Source: Deltaproteobacteria bacterium UBA2221 (GTDB taxonomy: Bacteria; Desulfobacterota; Syntrophorhabdia; Syntrophorhabdales; WCHB1-27). From it: a DNA stretch of 15,575 nucleotides. The notes under the pieces are model-generated. The model was not told the origin of the DNA. It saw only the letters and a program-made list of their open reading frames with translations, and searched no databases. Every line of letters begins with the position of its first letter. The stretch's first letter is position 1. Shown here in pieces: positions 1 through 7,888 of this stretch. A program made the position numbers and the translations under genes. The stretch is from contig DCUF01000005.1 in assembly GCA_002328485.1 (NCBI GenBank), positions 1-15,575 on the forward strand, written 5' to 3'.

Positions 1-43
1 GTCCACCGAATCGGGGGAGGATCACTTCGTACTCAGCCGATGT

Positions 44-73
44 TCTTACCCGAAGGGTCGTTTCATGGTAAGA
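44..73. promoter_or_regulatory. Inverted repeat upstream of alsD
   Basis: TCTTACC (44-50) and GGTAAGA (67-73) form a perfect 7-bp inverted repeat around a 16-base spacer, 27 bases before the alsD start codon. It could be an operator or a leader hairpin. No clear -35/-10 pair can be assigned in the 100 bases available, and a repeat this short can arise by chance. Confidence 0.25.
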
Positions 74-100
74 TAGAATTAAATTATTGAGGGGGTATCT

Positions 101-952
101 ATGGCTGACGATCAAGAAACCCTGTCAATGCTATCGTCTTTCTTACCACCAGACCTCCTGAGCCAACTGAGAATATCTTCAGAACGAAGGGCTTGCCCGC
201 CAACGGACCTGGTCGAAAAGGCGCTGCGGTGGTTTCTCACTCACCCTTCGAAGGATAATGCCGTGTATCTATCTGCGCCCATCAATGCACTCGTTGAGGG
301 ACTTTATGTCGAAAACACGACGATGGCAGAGATAAAACAACACGGGGATTTCGGCCTGGGAACATTTAACTTTTTAGACGGGGAGATGGTTCTTCTTGAC
401 GGATGTGTGTATCAGATACGATCCGACGGTAATGTTTACCATGTGAAAGACGACGAAAAGTCGCCCTTTGCATGTGTCACATTTTTCAACCCCGATACCC
501 TCGACGACCTTGAGAATGGCAGTAACTCCAAGGGTTTTTATGACCTACTTGACAACCTCATACCGTCGGAAAACATGCTCTATGCAATTCGTATCGACGG
601 AACGTTCAGCCATGTAAAAACCCGGGTAGTACCACGGTCAGACAACTACAGGCCACTCGTTGAAGCAACAAAGGATCAGCCGATTTTCGACTTTCATAAT
701 GTCCAGGGGTGCCTGGCAGGATTCTATACTCCCCGCTTCATGGAATCGCTCAATGCCCCCGGCTACCATCTACACTTCCTCAGCAAAGACCGCCAGTATG
801 GAGGCCATCTTATCGAATGTGTCCTGGGAAAGGTACGCATAGGCATCCAGCACATACCCAAGTTAGATGTTGGATTACCTATAACTCTTGACTACCTCAC
901 CACCGATCTGACACGTGATGTCGGCAATGATCTGCATAAAGCGGAGCATTGA
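101..952 (+). CDS. alsD: Alpha-acetolactate decarboxylase with N-terminal extension
   Basis: Cytoplasmic metal-dependent enzyme (BudA/AlsD family) that decarboxylates acetolactate to acetoin. The family signature HGDFGLGTF is at residues 81-89, followed by LDGEMV. The metal-binding histidines expected for the family are H223 and H225 (HLH) and H236 (GGH), and a conserved arginine is at R175. The ATG at 101 follows a GAGGGGG ribosome site with 5-bp spacing. At 283 residues the protein is longer than usual (about 230-260) because of some 50 N-terminal residues. These read like a ribbon-helix-helix fold: a short strand, LPPDLLSQLR, then a turn and TDLVEKALRWFL. The stop codon is 14 bases before the alsS ATG, so the two genes form an operon and act in sequence. 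Enzyme identity is secure; the RHH reading is inference. Confidence 0.93.
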   Translation: MADDQETLSMLSSFLPPDLLSQLRISSERRACPPTDLVEKALRWFLTHPSKDNAVYLSAPINALVEGLYVENTTMAEIKQHGDFGLGTFNFLDGEMVLLDGCVYQIRSDGNVYHVKDDEKSPFACVTFFNPDTLDDLENGSNSKGFYDLLDNLIPSENMLYAIRIDGTFSHVKTRVVPRSDNYRPLVEATKDQPIFDFHNVQGCLAGFYTPRFMESLNAPGYHLHFLSKDRQYGGHLIECVLGKVRIGIQHIPKLDVGLPITLDYLTTDLTRDVGNDLHKAEH

Positions 953-966
953 AAAAGGAGGTACCC

Positions 967-2643
967 ATGAACAATCAAAGCCACGGCAAACCGCGAAACG
1001 GGGCAGAATTACTCGTGCAGTGTCTTGAAGAACAAGGCGTGCAATATATCTTTGGCATCCCTGGTGCAAAGGTGGACACGATATTTGACGTGCTTGCCGA
1101 CCATGGGCCGCGTTTGATTCTGTGCCGGCACGAACAGAATGCAGCATTCATGGCGGGCATGGTCGGCCTTTTAACGGGCACGCCGGGGGTGTGTCTTGTG
1201 ACGTCAGGTCCCGGTGTAACGAATCTTACTACCGGCCTATCGACTGCGACCTGCGACGGTTACCCCCTTGTCGCCTTGGGAGGGAATGTCCGGCGGGGGA
1301 TGAGACATATAAAAACCCATCAGTCTCTTGACAATGTCGGTGTTATGCAACCCGTTACCAAGCACGCCGTTGAAATCTATGACGGCAACAGCATCCCGGA
1401 GGTTGTCGTCAATGCCTTCCGTCAGAGCCAGATACCCCCGTTGGGCGCTTCATTCATCAGTATTCCCCAGGACGTCCTTACAGCTCCCGTCGATGCTGCC
1501 ACCATTAAAGCGATCCCGTCGGGCGGACCGGGGATGGTCGACATTCAAGGTCTGAAAAAAGCAGCCGGAGTTATCAATAGAGCAAAACTGCCGGTCATTT
1601 TTGCAGGCGTTTCTGCAGGAAGAAAAGAAGTCGCCCAGGCGTTGAGAAGTATGCTCGATAACTATCCGGTACCGGTTGTCAATACCTATCAGGCATCGGG
1701 CGTGCTCTCCAGGGAGCTTTTTAACTGCTATGCCGGCAGTCTGGGGATATTTCAAAATCAGCCCGGTGACAGACTATTAGAGCGGGCTGACGTAATCATC
1801 ACGATTGGGTTTGACCCGGTCGAATACGACCCCGAGATATGGAACAGAAGGATGAACGGGACCATCATCAGTATCGACGACCATTCCCCGGTCATTGACA
1901 GATACTACCAGCCAGAGATCGAACTGCGCGGTGATATCGCTGCGAATCTCGAAGAGCTCGCCAAGCATCTCAGACCTCGTACTGATGACCCCACGGCCAA
2001 CCCTTTGGTAATGGAGGTTCAGGATGCCCTCCTTGAAGCCAAGGTACAAGGAGCAAGGCAATCAGGGTACCCCTTGCACCCCTTGCGGGTTATATACGAA
2101 TTGCGAAACCTTATAGCCGATGATGTCACGGTGGTGTGTGATGTGGGTTCCATATATGTATGGATGGCGAGGTATTTCAACAGCTACGAACCTCACCGGT
2201 TGCTCTTCAGCAACGGGCAGCAGACATTGGGCGTAGCACTCCCCTGGGCTATTGCAGCCACACTTGCACGCCCGGGAGAAAAGGTAGTTTCCATGTCAGG
2301 AGACGGAGGCTTCTTGTTCTCAGCAATGGAACTGGAAACCGCGGTACGCGAAAAGTGTAGCTTCGTGCACCTCGTATGGCGCGACGGGAGCTATGATATG
2401 GTAAAAATCCAGCAGATTCTCAAATATGGCCGCTCTTTCGGCGTAGACTTCGGCCATGTAGATATCGTCAAATTTGCAGAAGCCTTTGGTGCAACAGGGC
2501 TGCAAATAAACAAGGCCGATGAAATTGCCCCTGTCCTTTCAAAAGCCCTTAGCTTAACCGGTCCGGTGATTGTTGATGTTCCGATTGATTATAGAGATAA
2601 TCAGAGCCTTTGTGCAGCCGTGAGCGAGGGAATAGGACATTAA
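967..2643 (+). CDS. alsS: Acetolactate synthase, catabolic type
   Basis: Thiamine-diphosphate enzyme that condenses two pyruvates into 2-acetolactate, the substrate of the upstream decarboxylase. The N-terminal ThDP domain has FGIPGAKVD and the activating glutamate E56 in RHEQNAA. The C-terminal ThDP/Mg motif starts GDGG at 445-448 and continues as FLFSAMELETAV, ending near SYDMV (475-479). That wording closely resembles Bacillus AlsS and Klebsiella BudB rather than anabolic IlvB, and there is no adjacent small regulatory subunit gene. The start is the ATG at 967, behind a perfect AAGGAGG (955-961). An in-frame TTG at 949 would place that ribosome site inside the gene and is rejected. Length is 558 residues, normal for the family. 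Together with alsD it gives pyruvate to acetoin. Confidence 0.94.
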   Translation: MNNQSHGKPRNGAELLVQCLEEQGVQYIFGIPGAKVDTIFDVLADHGPRLILCRHEQNAAFMAGMVGLLTGTPGVCLVTSGPGVTNLTTGLSTATCDGYPLVALGGNVRRGMRHIKTHQSLDNVGVMQPVTKHAVEIYDGNSIPEVVVNAFRQSQIPPLGASFISIPQDVLTAPVDAATIKAIPSGGPGMVDIQGLKKAAGVINRAKLPVIFAGVSAGRKEVAQALRSMLDNYPVPVVNTYQASGVLSRELFNCYAGSLGIFQNQPGDRLLERADVIITIGFDPVEYDPEIWNRRMNGTIISIDDHSPVIDRYYQPEIELRGDIAANLEELAKHLRPRTDDPTANPLVMEVQDALLEAKVQGARQSGYPLHPLRVIYELRNLIADDVTVVCDVGSIYVWMARYFNSYEPHRLLFSNGQQTLGVALPWAIAATLARPGEKVVSMSGDGGFLFSAMELETAVREKCSFVHLVWRDGSYDMVKIQQILKYGRSFGVDFGHVDIVKFAEAFGATGLQINKADEIAPVLSKALSLTGPVIVDVPIDYRDNQSLCAAVSEGIGH

Positions 2644-2675
2644 ATCATCTCCACAAGGATTTTTGCGGGGTATGG

Positions 2676-2705
2676 AAGCCGTCCTGAACAGCCTGTTCGG
2701 GGCTT
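2676..2705 (+). other. Bulged hairpin just after alsS
   Basis: Left arm AAGC (2676-2679) plus CCTGAACAG (2683-2691) pairs with CTGTTCGGG (2693-2701) plus GCTT (2702-2705). There is one G-T wobble, a 3-base bulge and a minimal loop. It begins about 30 bases after the alsS stop. With no T-run after it, it may be an mRNA-stabilising 3' structure rather than a terminator. Confidence 0.35.
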
Positions 2706-2868
2706 ACGCAAGTTAGTACGTTGGTTAAGGGTCCCCACCGACACCAGATCAACCCGATTATCAGTCATTTCATCTCCCCTGGCCGATAGCCCTTCTGGCT
2801 GACCGATGTGGAATCCCGAAAGAAGGCCCAACCGTACCTCAAAAAATGACTTGGCAAAACGGTTCCTT

Positions 2869-2881
2869 AATGGTTACCATT
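2869..2881. promoter_or_regulatory. 13-base palindrome before cydA
   Basis: AATGGTTACCATT is a perfect dyad (6-base arms, one central base) 128 bases before the cydA start. It overlaps a weak promoter-like pair, TTGGCA (2851-2856) and TACCAT (2875-2880), with 18-base spacing. It does not match the FNR or Rex consensus. A terminator-like hairpin follows at once, so both the promoter and operator readings are doubtful. Confidence 0.25.
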
Positions 2882-2882
2882 G

Positions 2883-2904
2883 AGCGGTAAAAACCCGCTT
2901 TTTT
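2883..2904 (+). terminator. Intrinsic terminator between alsDS and cydAB
   Basis: AGCGG (2883-2887), loop TAAAAAC, CCGCT (2895-2899), then an unbroken T-run to 2904. This is the shape of a rho-independent terminator on the plus strand. The stem is only 5 bp and it lies 240 bases past alsS, so termination is likely but not certain. The rest of the 2644-3008 gap shows no convincing gene. Confidence 0.5.
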
Positions 2905-3008
2905 GTCATTAAGAGCCGCGGAATCCGGCAACCCGTTCCACGCTATCCGATGAGACGGCAAGGGTAACGGAGGCATGAACGGTCAGCAACTCTATGGAGG
3001 TATTGTCT

Positions 3009-4349
3009 ATGGATGTGGTCCTACTCTCGCGGCTACAGTTTGCGGTGGCCACCTATTTTCATTTTCTCTTTGTGCCGCTGACCCTCGGCCTGTCCCTTCT
3101 TCTCGCAGTCATGGAGACGATCTATGTACGGACGGGCAACGAAACCTACAAATCGATGACCCGCTTTTGGGGGAAACTGTTTATCATCAATTTTGCGGTC
3201 GGCGTCGTGACGGGGATCACCCTTGAGTTTCAGTTCGGCACCAATTGGTCGCGCTATTCCCGTTACGTAGGTGATATTTTCGGACCCCTCCTCGCCATAG
3301 AGGCGACCGTCTCTTTCTTTCTCGAATCGACCTTTATCGCGGTGTGGGCGTTAGGGTGGGATCGGTTGTCCCCGAGGCTCCACTGTCTTTCCATCTGGCT
3401 GGTCGCTGCGGCCTCCAGCCTTTCCGCTGTCTGGATCCTCATCGCCAACGCGTGGATGCAACATCCCGTGGGCTATGTTATGCAGAACGGCCGGCCGGTG
3501 CTATCCGATTTCTTGGCCGTCGTTGCGCAGCCTCTTGCACTCCTCACTATTGCCCATGTGCTTGCCGCCGCATATGTCGTGGCAGGTTTCTTTGTCTTGG
3601 GTATCAGCGCCTACCAGCTTTTGCGTAACTTCCATGCCGATCTCTTTGAAAAGTCGTTCCGCCTTGCCCTTGGTTTTACCCTTTTTTCTTGCCTTTTTGT
3701 GGTTGTCGAAGGCCACATGCATGGAGCAGACCTCGCCCATTCGCAGCCTGCAAAGCTCGCTGCCCTGGAGTCCCATTGGGTGACGCAGGAACGAGCCCCC
3801 ATCTATCTCTTGGCCGTACCGAATCAGGACAAAGGGGGCAATAGTGTTGAACTCGGCAGGCTACCTGCGGCACTGAGCATACTTGCCTTTCATCGTCCAG
3901 GTGCACGCGTAACAGGCCTGAGGGATTTTCCTCCCGATGAAAGGCCGCCCGTCCTTGCCACCTTCGTCTCCTTCAGGCTGATGGTTACTTTTGGTATGGC
4001 CATGGTGTTGCTGCTGGTCGTGGTGTGGTTCAGACGAAAGACCATTCGATCAGACCGGCTGCTCCTTCGCAGCCTGATGTGGGCCATACCCGTTCCTTAT
4101 CTCACCTGTCTCATTGGCTGGACGGTCGCCGAGGTGGGACGGCAGCCATGGATCGTCTATGGCCTTATGAGGACCGGACAAGCAGCGTCGCCTGTTTCAC
4201 CGGTTCAGGTACTCGTATCTCTTGTGGCATTTATCGTCATTTACGCCATGATAGGTATAACGGCCTTCTGGCTCATGGCTGCTGCAGTACGAAAAGGTCC
4301 GGATCAGGGCCAGCCGGGGCAAGTCACGAAGGGGGTGGCCAATGCTTGA
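3009..4349 (+). CDS. cydA: Cytochrome bd quinol oxidase subunit I
   Basis: Inner-membrane haem-bearing subunit that oxidises quinol and reduces oxygen to water. H18 matches the haem ligand near the N-terminus, H183 (IAHVLAAAY) and M325 (FRLMV) match the haem b558 ligands, and E98 and E106 match the conserved acidic residues of the b595/d site. The quinol loop keeps K249 and E254 (KLAALESHW), and GRQPW is at 377-381. The protein is 446 residues and lacks the long Q-loop insertion of the E. coli type, so it belongs to the short Q-loop class. Multiple membrane segments are evident. GGAGG at 2996-3000 sits 8 bases before the ATG at 3009, so this start is preferred to the ATG at 2994. The stop overlaps cydB by 8 bases. 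Confidence 0.95.
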   Translation: MDVVLLSRLQFAVATYFHFLFVPLTLGLSLLLAVMETIYVRTGNETYKSMTRFWGKLFIINFAVGVVTGITLEFQFGTNWSRYSRYVGDIFGPLLAIEATVSFFLESTFIAVWALGWDRLSPRLHCLSIWLVAAASSLSAVWILIANAWMQHPVGYVMQNGRPVLSDFLAVVAQPLALLTIAHVLAAAYVVAGFFVLGISAYQLLRNFHADLFEKSFRLALGFTLFSCLFVVVEGHMHGADLAHSQPAKLAALESHWVTQERAPIYLLAVPNQDKGGNSVELGRLPAALSILAFHRPGARVTGLRDFPPDERPPVLATFVSFRLMVTFGMAMVLLLVVVWFRRKTIRSDRLLLRSLMWAIPVPYLTCLIGWTVAEVGRQPWIVYGLMRTGQAASPVSPVQVLVSLVAFIVIYAMIGITAFWLMAAAVRKGPDQGQPGQVTKGVANA

Positions 4350-5379
4350 AACAATATGGTTTGCCCTGTGGGGAATCTTGTGGGCGATCTACTTCATGCT
4401 GGACGGCTTCGATCTCGGGGTCGGCATGCTTCTCCCTTTCCTTGGGAAGGGTGAGTCGGAAAGACAGGAGATGATCTCGTCCATCACACCCTTCTGGGAC
4501 GGAAATGAGGTATGGCTCATTACCGCTGGCGGCGTCACCTTCGCCGCTTTTCCTGCTGTCTATGCCGTGCTCTTCAGCTCCTTCTACAGCCCTCTTATGC
4601 TGATCCTTTTCGGCCTCATAGTTCGGGCGGTCTCAATCGAGTTTCGAAATAAGCGCCCAGGATCGGGCTGGAGGTCTTTCTTCGATCTCGGCATATTTTT
4701 AGGCAGCTTCATCCCGGCATTGCTCTTTGGGGTAGCCTTCGCCAATATATTCAAAGGCATCCCTTTTGATGGCGAGGGCATCTATTATGGCAGCACCGTT
4801 GCCCTTCTCAATCCCTACGGCCTTGCTGGAGGGCTGTTCTTTACAGCCTTGTTCCTCTTTCACGGTAGTTTGTGGGTGGCAACCAGTGGGAACCAACCTC
4901 TGCAAAAACGTGCCCGCTCCACGGCCCTGGTCCTCTGGTTTCCCCTGTGTATCCTGGCGGTAACGTTCCTAATCCTTTCCGCGTCCGCCACCACTTTGTG
5001 GAAGAATTATCTGGTGAATCCCTGGCTCCTGGTCGTGCCCATCGTCTGCGTCGCGGCCCTGTTTTTGTCCGGTCACTTCGTAAGAACGGGGGCCCTGGGT
5101 AAAGCCAGTCTCTTTTCCTTCGTGCTCATTGCCTGCGCCGTACTCTTCGGCGTCGCCGGGCTCTACCCTGCCCTGCTGCCATCGAGTCTTGGGCCCACGT
5201 TCAGTCTCACCATCGCAAACGGGGCTTCGAGTCAGCTAACCCTGAAGATTATGTTGATCGTGGTAGTTGCGGTCCTTCCCATCGTCGTAGCGTATCAGAC
5301 ATGGGTGTACTTCCTCTTTCGAAGAAAGCCCAAGGCTGCGGAGGATACCGCTTTTAACGAGACAGAGCAGGTTTATTAG
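4342..5379 (+). CDS. cydB: Cytochrome bd quinol oxidase subunit II
   Basis: Membrane partner of CydA. The N-terminal hallmark FMLDGFDLGVG and the motif FWDGNEVWL (about residues 50-58) are the conserved CydB signatures. About eight or nine hydrophobic segments span the 345 residues, a normal length. Its ATG lies inside the end of cydA (8-base overlap), which predicts translational coupling. I see no cydX-like small ORF after it and no cydCD maturation genes, so those would have to be elsewhere. The stop meets the stop of the minus-strand CAP gene (tail-to-tail overlap of 4 bases), so the cyd transcript must end within or antisense to that gene. Confidence 0.95.
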   Translation: MLETIWFALWGILWAIYFMLDGFDLGVGMLLPFLGKGESERQEMISSITPFWDGNEVWLITAGGVTFAAFPAVYAVLFSSFYSPLMLILFGLIVRAVSIEFRNKRPGSGWRSFFDLGIFLGSFIPALLFGVAFANIFKGIPFDGEGIYYGSTVALLNPYGLAGGLFFTALFLFHGSLWVATSGNQPLQKRARSTALVLWFPLCILAVTFLILSASATTLWKNYLVNPWLLVVPIVCVAALFLSGHFVRTGALGKASLFSFVLIACAVLFGVAGLYPALLPSSLGPTFSLTIANGASSQLTLKIMLIVVVAVLPIVVAYQTWVYFLFRRKPKAAEDTAFNETEQVY

Positions 5380-5729
5380 GGTGACCTGTCCGGCCGGGCC
5401 TTGCGTCCGAAAACCTGAACGGCGTGCCAGAAGTCGCGGTCGCCCACGCTTTCACGGGCCACGGCCATTCCTCTGTCCTTGTGGTCACGAGACAGCAGGT
5501 TTTTTCGATGTTGGGGGCTTTTCATCCAGAACCTTACGAGATCCTCTGTGCTCTTGAAGTTTCCCCTGGCCAGATTCTCGCCGATACAGGAATAGTCGTA
5601 ACGTAAGGGTCCAGCCATATCTGAAACATCCTCGCCCGATGGCGAGGTATGGGCAAAATACCTTTTTTCAAACATGTCATCCAAGCGTCGGCGACCAATC
5701 GTGTTGAACGCTCTGTCCGCCTCGAGCAA
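5376..5729 (-). CDS. CAP/SCP-domain protein, 5' end disrupted
   Basis: The domain is clear: YFAHTSPSGED, SCIGENLA and FWMKSPQHRKNLL are the conserved blocks of the CAP (SCP/PR-1, PF00188) fold, with its paired histidines and glutamates. Bacterial members are usually exported, of unknown substrate. The only start in the open frame is TTG at 5729, but the codons just upstream (TQERAERRVP) still look like the first CAP helix, so the true start should be further up. In frame, an ATG at 5822 with a GGGGG ribosome site at 8-base spacing is followed after 11 codons by TGA (5787-5789). The gene may therefore be a pseudogene, carry a sequencing error, or need a frameshift with the frame starting at 5803. 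No signal peptide is visible. It is the last gene of the minus-strand group. Confidence 0.7.
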   Translation of the reverse strand: MLEADRAFNTIGRRRLDDMFEKRYFAHTSPSGEDVSDMAGPLRYDYSCIGENLARGNFKSTEDLVRFWMKSPQHRKNLLSRDHKDRGMAVARESVGDRDFWHAVQVFGRKARPDRSP

Positions 5730-5889
5730 AGGGACGCGCCTTTCCGCGCGCTCCTGAGTTGGTCTGCCGTACGACGGCTTCTGCGGTCAGGACGGTATAG
5801 CATGCGGCAAATCTGGCTTCATTCACCATACCCCCATTCGCTTAAACAAACGGTAAGATTCCTTTTTACGCTCCAATACGGAACCACTG

Positions 5890-6429
5890 TCAGTCGCCCT
5901 GGCGCCAGGAATAGACCAGCCACCGCTGCCTTTCGTTTTCGGGAGAGGGCTCATGGCGCGCCACATCACCCTTTCGCAGGTAGGTGATCATTTGGAGGGC
6001 TTCTTTGCCCACCGCTATACCGTGCCTCACCAGATAACACCCGACGACGGCGCCTGTCCTGCCCTTTCCTCCCCAGCAGTGGACATAAACGGGCTTTCCA
6101 CTTTTAATCGACTGATCGATAATATCTAGAATCTGTCTCATCCCTGTTATGGTAGGTATACTGGTCTCGGGCACAGGCATGGTAACACACTGGATATCGA
6201 TCCCCTTCGATTTCGCAATCGCCTGCAATTCCTCTTCGTAATGATGAATTTCCTGGCCTTTCCAATCGGTTTCGTAGTCCTCCATGAGGCTGATGATACA
6301 ACGAATACCGGAATCAAGCAGATCGACCAGCTTCTTATGCGCTTGTTTGGCCTGTTTCGCGCCCGGATAGCATCCCGCCAAAAACTTACCAGGCACCACC
6401 CAGTAGGACCTTTCAAAGGGCACATTCAT
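5890..6429 (-). CDS. Tyrosine/dual-specificity phosphatase family protein
   Basis: A 179-residue cytoplasmic phosphatase-fold protein. The P-loop HCWGGKGRTG (residues 117-126) is the HCx5R signature with nucleophile C118 and arginine R124. In PTP/DSP enzymes the general acid is an aspartate before the P-loop. The corresponding segment here, MPVPETSIPT (84-93), carries glutamate E88 instead, which may alter rate or specificity. The substrate (protein or small phosphoester) cannot be told from sequence. The start at 6429 has only a weak GGTGG ribosome site. It follows the alpha/beta hydrolase gene by 21 bases, so the two are probably co-transcribed. Confidence 0.85.
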   Translation of the reverse strand: MNVPFERSYWVVPGKFLAGCYPGAKQAKQAHKKLVDLLDSGIRCIISLMEDYETDWKGQEIHHYEEELQAIAKSKGIDIQCVTMPVPETSIPTITGMRQILDIIDQSIKSGKPVYVHCWGGKGRTGAVVGCYLVRHGIAVGKEALQMITYLRKGDVARHEPSPENERQRWLVYSWRQGD

Positions 6430-6450
6430 TATCCACCATTGTGCGGGTTT

Positions 6451-7263
6451 TTAGGCAAGGCAGGTCATGGTAGGGCGGACCTGGGTCTCCTTCTTGCCCT
6501 CAGTCCTCGCCATGAAATCGAGTATGGCCTTCACGTATTCGTCCGGCCTCTGATCATAGGTATTATGGCCGCACTTAGGGAATACGGCAAGCTCGCCGTA
6601 AAGAAGGTGCCGGTAAAAACCGAGAGCCTGTTCGACATCAAAAATCGCGCTGCGGTCAGGATAGAGCACCAGGGTCGGACAAGCCACCCGGGGCAATAGG
6701 GGTCGAAGGTCAAAATAGTCTCGTCCGTACTCGCCACCATAATTTGTATAATGGTTATAGGCAATTTCTGCTCTATCCCCCTGCCATTCTACCATCTTGG
6801 CCTTCAGATCGGGTTCCAGTTCAGCGAATTTCTTGGGAAACTTGTTGGCGTTAAGCTGCACCATGGTGATCTCGCTGTAACACTGGGTACTCGCAATCGT
6901 GAGCGTCTCCACGTCTTCGGGATAGGCAACGGCATAGTCGACACCCACAACCCCCCCTTCACACTGGCCCACTATATGGCATCTCCCTATGCCGAGGGCC
7001 CGTTTCACCCCTCGCAGTTCTTCCGCACTCTCGGCGCGGCAGTGGTCACTTTCATAAAATTCCCAAAATCCGTCTCCGTCCTCCGACTGGCCGAAACCTC
7101 TGCGATCGTACATGACCACCCGGTAACCTGCCAGGACAAATCTGGGAAAAACATTCTTCCACATCTTTATGGAGCCAAAACCATGATGAAGCAGAATGAT
7201 AGTCTGCCCGTCTCCGTACTGTTCGTAATAGATGCGCCGCTTGTTGACCTCTATGATTGCCAT
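6451..7263 (-). CDS. Alpha/beta-fold hydrolase with Cys nucleophile
   Basis: A 270-residue alpha/beta hydrolase. The oxyanion-hole region HHGFG is at 26-30 and YDRRGFGQS at 52-60. The nucleophile elbow is GQCEGG (99-104) where most relatives have GxSxG, so C101 replaces serine, as in dienelactone hydrolase. The likely acid is D203 (YPDRS) and the base H233 (CGHNT). A Cys-His-Asp triad is thus complete and an active thiol hydrolase is plausible; the substrate is unknown. The ATG at 7263 has an AAGGAG about 11 bases upstream, a long spacing. It is followed by the phosphatase gene in the same direction. No signal peptide is seen. Confidence 0.85.
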   Translation of the reverse strand: MAIIEVNKRRIYYEQYGDGQTIILLHHGFGSIKMWKNVFPRFVLAGYRVVMYDRRGFGQSEDGDGFWEFYESDHCRAESAEELRGVKRALGIGRCHIVGQCEGGVVGVDYAVAYPEDVETLTIASTQCYSEITMVQLNANKFPKKFAELEPDLKAKMVEWQGDRAEIAYNHYTNYGGEYGRDYFDLRPLLPRVACPTLVLYPDRSAIFDVEQALGFYRHLLYGELAVFPKCGHNTYDQRPDEYVKAILDFMARTEGKKETQVRPTMTCLA

Positions 7264-7424
7264 AATTTGAGGTACTCCTTAGTCCTTCCGTTACCACGTC
7301 TCCCCGTCAATATGCACCCCGGTATATTGGTGACGTTGGCATTCAAGACCCTCTGCCGGATGAGGCATTTATATCGCGGTGGCTTACAAAGAGGTCTCTG
7401 GGATCCGGAGATGTTCTTGAATAC

Positions 7425-7814
7425 TCAGGGAAGGATGAAACCTTCTTTGCGCGATTTTCGTGAAGCCTTAAGGGCCGAGGGCTCACCATTCTCTTCTATT
7501 ATTTTGGGCGTCTGCCCGCAGGGTTCCTGAGCCATACGCACGCGGAACCGATATCCCTTGGCATGGAGCCATTTCTCAACAGCCGCTCTCACTACATCAT
7601 AGGAAAAGGGGGCGTCAACAACGATCACCCATTCCGGCTGGTTGGTCTCGTCCTCTCCGTCTGCCAGGAGTTGTTTTTTACTCACCACGGTCCACGTCCA
7701 ACTGACATGGCGCAGCTCGTGAATCCTGTCCTGATAGACATCCACCGACCAACGACCATTCGCAGGATGAGTATCACCACTACAGTAGATACTGAGTATT
7801 CCCATTCGTCCCAT
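7425..7814 (-). CDS. Hypothetical protein, 129 residues
   Basis: I do not recognise this protein. It is soluble, begins MGRMGILSIYCSG, and has a tryptophan-rich stretch (VSWTWTVVSKKQLL) and a central strand-like EWVIVVDAPF. A helix and a basic segment follow (AVEKWLHAKGYRFRVR), then a low-complexity Lys/Ser-rich tail. The alternating strand and helix pattern suggests a small alpha/beta fold. No ribosome site stands out before 7814; the ATG at 7805 is an alternative start. A promoter-like TTGACA-17-AAGAAT lies 39 bases upstream, which supports expression. It is the first gene of the minus-strand group; a 161-base gap without features (7264-7424) separates it from the hydrolase. Confidence 0.6.
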   Translation of the reverse strand: MGRMGILSIYCSGDTHPANGRWSVDVYQDRIHELRHVSWTWTVVSKKQLLADGEDETNQPEWVIVVDAPFSYDVVRAAVEKWLHAKGYRFRVRMAQEPCGQTPKIIEENGEPSALKASRKSRKEGFILP

Positions 7815-7852
7815 GTTGATGCTTGATGAAGATTAGAAAGACATCAGAGTAC

Positions 7853-7881
7853 ATTCTTGCCGGTCACTCCAAAACTGTCAA
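7853..7881 (-). promoter_or_regulatory. Sigma-70-like promoter for the 7425-7814 gene
   Basis: Read on the minus strand, a perfect TTGACA (7881-7876) is followed after exactly 17 bases by AAGAAT (7858-7853), a 4/6 match to TATAAT. Transcription would begin near 7846, about 32 bases before the ATG. Confidence 0.4.
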
Positions 7882-7888
7882 TATATCT

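Noticed and set aside
949..966. TTG start for alsS at 949, overlapping the alsD stop
   Set aside because: The AAGGAGG ribosome site lies inside this extension and is correctly spaced for the ATG at 967.
5776..5822. Selenocysteine at the in-frame TGA of the CAP gene
   Set aside because: GCCGT-CGT-ACGGC after the TGA is a short hairpin, but it lacks the spacing and bulge of a bacterial SECIS, and Sec has no known role in this family. It is kept only as a remote alternative to a broken gene.
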